The notes below the pieces were generated by a model. It was not told the DNA's origin. It made no database searches and was given only the letters and a program-made list of their open reading frames with translations. The position numbers were made by a program, and so were the translations under genes. DNA of 64,000 bases from Bacteroidaceae bacterium (GTDB lineage Bacteria; Bacteroidota; Bacteroidia; Bacteroidales; Bacteroidaceae): NCBI GenBank assembly GCA_017451645.1, contig JAFTNZ010000024.1:51452-115451 (forward strand). Reading direction: 5' to 3'. Positions 60,858 to 64,000 of the stretch are shown in pieces (position 1 is the stretch's first letter; every line of letters starts with the position of its first letter).

Positions 60858-62372
60858 TTACTTAATCAGACACTTTCCATTCATCTCTGCCGGTTGGGGC
60901 AAGCCCATGATGTGCAGGATAGAGGGAGCCACATCGGCCAATACACCATCCTCGACCTTGGCATCCTTGTTCTCGGTCACGTAGATGAAGGGTACAGGAT
61001 TCAAAGAGTGGGCGGTATTGACAGAGCCATCACTGTTCACTGCATTGTCGGCATTTCCGTGGTCAGCAATGATGATAGCCTCGTAGTCGGCCGCCTTGGC
61101 AGCTTCGATAACATCCTTCACACAAGCATCCACAGCCTTCACAGCTGTCTCGATGGCGCTATAGACGCCGGTATGTCCCACCATATCGCCATTGGCAAAG
61201 TTTACGACAATGAAGTCGAACTTCTCTGAACGGATAGCCTCCACCAACTTGTCCTTCACTTCGAAAGCGCTCATCTCGGGCTGCAGGTCATAGGTTGCCA
61301 CCTTGGGTGAAGCCACCAGGATACGCTCTTCACCTTCATAAGGTGTCTCGCGTCCACCATTGAAGAAGAAGGTCACATGGGCATATTTCTCTGTCTCGGC
61401 AATGTGCAGCTGGCTCTTGCCCTGAGTGCTCAGGTATTCGCCCAAGGTGTTCTGTACATTCTCCTTGTCAAAGAGGATATGTACACCGGTGAACGAAGCA
61501 TCGTACGGAGTCATGCAGTAGTATTGGAGACCGGGGATGGTGTGCATACCGGCCTCAGGCATATCCTGTTGGGTCAATACCACGGTCAACTCCTTGGCAC
61601 GGTCGTTGCGGTAGTTGAAGAAGATGACCACATCGCCCTCCTTGATGGTGCCGTCAACTGTGGCATTGTGGATGGGTTTCACGAACTCGTCGGTCACACC
61701 TTCGTCATAACTTTCCTGCATGGCCTGTACCATGTCTGTAGCCTGTTTGCCCTCGCCACTCACGAGCAGGTCATAGGCCACCTTCACACGTTCCCAACGC
61801 TTGTCGCGGTCCATAGCGTAGTAACGGCCCACGATAGAGGCTACATGTCCGGCACTCTTGGCACAGTGGGCTGTCAGTTCCTCGATGAATCCCTTACCGC
61901 TCTTGGGGTCAGTGTCGCGACCATCCATGAAGCAGTGGATGAAAGTATTCTCTATGCCATACTCCTTAGAGATGTCGCAGAGTTTGTAGAGATGGTCAAG
62001 CGAACTGTGTACGCCGCCATTGGAGGTCAGTCCCATCAGGTGTACACTCTTGCCATTCTCCTTGGCGTAAGAGTAAGCGGCCACCACCTCCTTGTTCTGC
62101 AGGATGCTGCCATCTGCACAGGCACGGTTGATCTTCACCAGGTCCTGATATACGATACGTCCGGCACCAATGTTGAGGTGTCCCACTTCAGAGTTACCCA
62201 TCTGTCCGTCGGGCAACCCCACATTCTCGCCACTGGCCTGCAACTGTGAGTTAGGATATGTCTCAGCCAGATAGTCCATGTAGGGAGTTGCGGTGTTGAA
62301 GATAACATCACCTTTACCGTGATTGCCGATTCCCCATCCGTCGAGAATCATCAAAAGAGCTTTCTTTGCCAT
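60858..62372 (-). CDS. gpmI: 2,3-bisphosphoglycerate-independent phosphoglycerate mutase
   Basis: Glycolysis: 3-phosphoglycerate to 2-phosphoglycerate, Mn2+-dependent. 504 residues. N-terminal [18 protein letters not shown] (metal Asp), catalytic Ser in [20 protein letters not shown] near residue 62, phosphotransferase domain [52 protein letters not shown]-terminal metal motifs [17 protein letters not shown] and [13 protein letters not shown], then NPVPFIYV. Own promoter-like TAAATTTG at 62441-62448 on the minus strand. Confidence 0.97.
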   Translation of the reverse strand: MAKKALLMILDGWGIGNHGKGDVIFNTATPYMDYLAETYPNSQLQASGENVGLPDGQMGNSEVGHLNIGAGRIVYQDLVKINRACADGSILQNKEVVAAYSYAKENGKSVHLMGLTSNGGVHSSLDHLYKLCDISKEYGIENTFIHCFMDGRDTDPKSGKGFIEELTAHCAKSAGHVASIVGRYYAMDRDKRWERVKVAYDLLVSGEGKQATDMVQAMQESYDEGVTDEFVKPIHNATVDGTIKEGDVVIFFNYRNDRAKELTVVLTQQDMPEAGMHTIPGLQYYCMTPYDASFTGVHILFDKENVQNTLGEYLSTQGKSQLHIAETEKYAHVTFFFNGGRETPYEGEERILVASPKVATYDLQPEMSAFEVKDKLVEAIRSEKFDFIVVNFANGDMVGHTGVYSAIETAVKAVDACVKDVIEAAKAADYEAIIIADHGNADNAVNSDGSVNTAHSLNPVPFIYVTENKDAKVEDGVLADVAPSILHIMGLPQPAEMNGKCLIK

Positions 62373-62440
62373 AATCTTTTCTTATTCGTTAAACGGTTTA
62401 TTTCTTAATTGTCAAATGGTTTATTTCCTTAATTTGGCTG

Positions 62441-62448
62441 CAAATTTA
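62441..62448 (-). promoter_or_regulatory. -7 element of gpmI
   Basis: Minus-strand TAAATTTG, 68 bp before the ATG; -33 not clear. Confidence 0.45.
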
Positions 62449-62522
62449 GGTATAAATTTCGACTTATATGCCTGTAGAATAAGAAAAAATGTCAAGACTA
62501 CTCTTATTAAAACACAATTCTT

Positions 62523-63488
62523 ATGACAACCATCAATTTAAACTTCAGACTCTCCCCTTCGGGCGAATTGCTTCCCTCCTTCCGTTGTCAGGCGGAAGAA
62601 ACCACCCTGTTCAACTACATGGAGAGACAAGTCACCACGTTGCTGCACCATGGGCAATCCCGTACAGCCGAGACCTATCATGCTACGCTCGTCAGTTTCC
62701 GCCGCTTCCGCCGCTGTGTGGATATCACCTTCGAAGAGTTGGATGCCGACCTGCTGGCCGACTACGAATGCCATCTGAAAAACAGCCGGCTTGTCCCCAA
62801 TTCCATTTCATTTTATATGAAACGGTTGCGGGCCGTCTATAACAAGGCTGTATCCGAAGGGATTACAGAAGACCGTCATCCTTTCCGGAAAGTGTTCACT
62901 TCCTCCGAGAAGACGGTCAAAAGGGCCATACCCTTGAAAGCCATCCGCCGGTTGAGGGCGATGGATTTGTCCCATGACCCCTCTTTATGCTTTGCCCGCG
63001 ACATGTTTCTGTTCAGTTTCTACACCCGTGGCATGTCTTTTGTGGATATGTCCTATCTGCAGAAGACTGACCTGAAGAACGGTCTGCTCTCTTACCGTCG
63101 CAAGAAGACGGGCCAGCTGCTGACCTTACGTTGGGAATCCTGTATGGATGAGATTGTCGGACGCTATGCCGCCTCTCCCTCTTCACCCTATCTGTTTGCC
63201 ATCATCAGAGATTCTCATGGAGACTGCCGCAAGCAATACAGCAGTGCCCTTACCCTGATAAACCGCAAACTGAAGAGGTTGGGGAAGAGCATCGGACTTC
63301 CCCGGCCACTCACCATGTATGTGGCCCGCCACTCTTGGGCGAGCATTGCCCGCAGCGAAGGCATTCCCTTGTCTGTCATCAGCGAAGGCATGGGGCATGA
63401 GTCCGAAAGGACCACCCGCATCTATTTGTCCTCATTGGAAACGCAAGTGATTGATAAGGCAAACCGCAAAATATTGGAAAAATTGTAA
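62523..63488 (+). CDS. Tyrosine recombinase (Tsr/Mpi-like DNA invertase candidate)
   Basis: 321 residues. N-terminal SAM-like core-binding domain (residues 20-115; TAETYHATLVSFRRFRR). Catalytic domain: Arg I in FSFYTRGMSFVDMSYL, Lys in SYRRKKTGQLLTL, box II YVARHSWASIARSEG (Tyr where HxxR usually has His), then His in GMGHESERTTRIYLSSL with the nucleophile Tyr in RIYLSS. This is the phage_int_SAM_5 group common in Bacteroidales. It ends 170 bp before a 31-bp inverted-repeat pair that flanks a promoter, so it is the likely invertase for that segment. Confidence 0.9.
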   Translation: MTTINLNFRLSPSGELLPSFRCQAEETTLFNYMERQVTTLLHHGQSRTAETYHATLVSFRRFRRCVDITFEELDADLLADYECHLKNSRLVPNSISFYMKRLRAVYNKAVSEGITEDRHPFRKVFTSSEKTVKRAIPLKAIRRLRAMDLSHDPSLCFARDMFLFSFYTRGMSFVDMSYLQKTDLKNGLLSYRRKKTGQLLTLRWESCMDEIVGRYAASPSSPYLFAIIRDSHGDCRKQYSSALTLINRKLKRLGKSIGLPRPLTMYVARHSWASIARSEGIPLSVISEGMGHESERTTRIYLSSLETQVIDKANRKILEKL

Positions 63489-63658
63489 AAGAAGGGTGGG
63501 GGAGTCTTCTGCTTCAAGAACAATCTCACCAGACAAGAGAGTGCGGCAAAATCAGATAGTAGGATGATGATATACCTCTATACCCGAATATGAATGCTAA
63601 TTCGTTGAAAATAAGCGCGTAATATTTCTTCCTTCGGAGCAGATAAAGCCAAAAAAAC

Positions 63659-63872
63659 AGTCTATCTCCTAGTAGGAGACGGACTGTTTGCCATTCATCT
63701 GATTAACAGAGGATTATCATTTTCCGCAAGGAGATTTTACATAGAAAAAAGGCCAAAATGCCTCAAAAAGGACTTTTTCATTCCTAATTTTTTTAATCGA
63801 AAAGTGCTAATAATCAGAAAAAAACTGTACCTTTGCGCCATAAACAGTCCGTCTCCTACTAGGAGATCGACT
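63659..63872. repeat. Invertible promoter segment with 31-bp inverted repeats
   Basis: Arms at 63659-63689 and 63842-63872 are inverted and match at 30 of 31 positions; each holds a near-perfect dyad TCTCCTA-G/C-TAGGAGA. The 152 bp between carry TACCTTTG (63828-63835) on the plus strand and no gene. The rest of the 399-bp gap (63489-63658) shows nothing else. Confidence 0.88.
63828..63835 (+). promoter_or_regulatory. Invertible promoter, now facing the UpxY-like gene
   Basis: TACCTTTG matches TAnnTTTG; no good -33 TTTG. It lies 6 bp inside the right inverted repeat and would drive the gene at 63888 (ON). Inversion would point it at the recombinase gene's 3' end. Confidence 0.75.
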
Positions 63873-63887
63873 ATCAAGTGAGCCATT

Positions 63888-64000
63888 ATGGAGGTAAAAA
63901 GCGCTGCTGCACAGACCATTTCCGTACCGGTTGTCAATGGGACAACCGACCGCGAAGCGCTTCCCAAACATTGGATAGCCGCCCTCGTGCAGATGTGTTG
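63888..64000 (+). CDS. UpxY-like NusG-family antiterminator (N-terminus only)
   Basis: 37 residues are visible before the window ends: MEVKSAAAQTISVPV, then LPKHWIAALVQMC, the first strand of a NusG N-terminal domain as found in UpxY proteins. In Bacteroides these open capsule loci and keep RNA polymerase going through long operons. The position just after an invertible promoter fits exactly. Call rests on a short stretch plus context. Confidence 0.72.
   Translation, partial: MEVKSAAAQTISVPVVNGTTDREALPKHWIAALVQMC

Noticed and set aside
63737-63967. 76-aa minus-strand ORF across the invertible promoter
   Set aside because: Runs through the inverted repeat and antisense to the UpxY-like start; no motif.

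Overview
The window reads as a chromosomal segment of a gut Bacteroidales bacterium (Bacteroides/Phocaeicola-like). Evidence: many promoters of the Bacteroides type (-7 TAnnTTTG, often with -33 TTTG 19-20 bp upstream); SusC/D-era surface biology such as a GH43 lipid-free secreted glycosidase and two giant secreted proteins with Por-type C-terminal tails; a leu operon of Bacteroides order; and, at the right edge, a tyrosine recombinase, an invertible promoter and the start of a UpxY-like antiterminator, the usual head of a Bacteroides capsular polysaccharide locus. No rRNA, CRISPR array, prophage or classical IS is visible.

Layout. 1-2.2 kb: cation/Ca antiporter (cut by the window edge), a THUMP-like methyltransferase, tRNA-Met. 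2.3-10.3 kb: a 2030-residue secreted Big_5-type repeat protein, then a divergent GH43 glycosidase, separated by a 21-bp periodic repeat array. 10.3-20 kb: core genes on the minus strand (ribF, HAD phosphatase, tRNA-Leu, rseP, dxr, M23 peptidase, lolD-like ATPase, tcdA-like dehydratase, KefB-like antiporter). 20-32 kb: lysS, gpsA, pgi, a patatin/outer-membrane fusion, HAD, yfcE-type phosphoesterase, ppk1, a candidate small RNA, mrp. 32-42 kb: an MsbA-like exporter, then a MacB/FtsX-type ABC exporter (ATPase plus two permeases) divergent from a response regulator/histidine kinase pair. 42-50.4 kb: SGNH hydrolase and the leucine operon (leuA, DUF559 gene, leuC, leuD, cimA-like, leuB) preceded by a transcription attenuator with a branched-chain-rich leader peptide. 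50.5-62.4 kb: two small exported proteins, mutS2, tRNA-Ser, proB, a 1452-residue CotH-type secreted protein, a DUF3109 protein, gpmI. 62.5-64 kb: tyrosine recombinase, invertible promoter currently facing rightward, UpxY-like start.

The most unusual feature is a family of C-rich palindromes that occurs as inverted pairs at nearly every junction of the leu operon and at three other intergenic sites. One pair brackets a small DUF559 (Vsr-like nuclease) gene that sits between leuA and leuC. The repeats run in frame into the ends of leuC, leuD and the cimA-like gene, and the DUF559 unit seems to supply the start codon of leuC. This looks like a selfish repeat with one nuclease-bearing copy and several short copies. 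Three further repeat families (21-bp helically phased arrays, a heptamer array, and TTAGGCAC palindromes around pgi) are also present. All function calls rest on reading motifs by eye; no database search was run.
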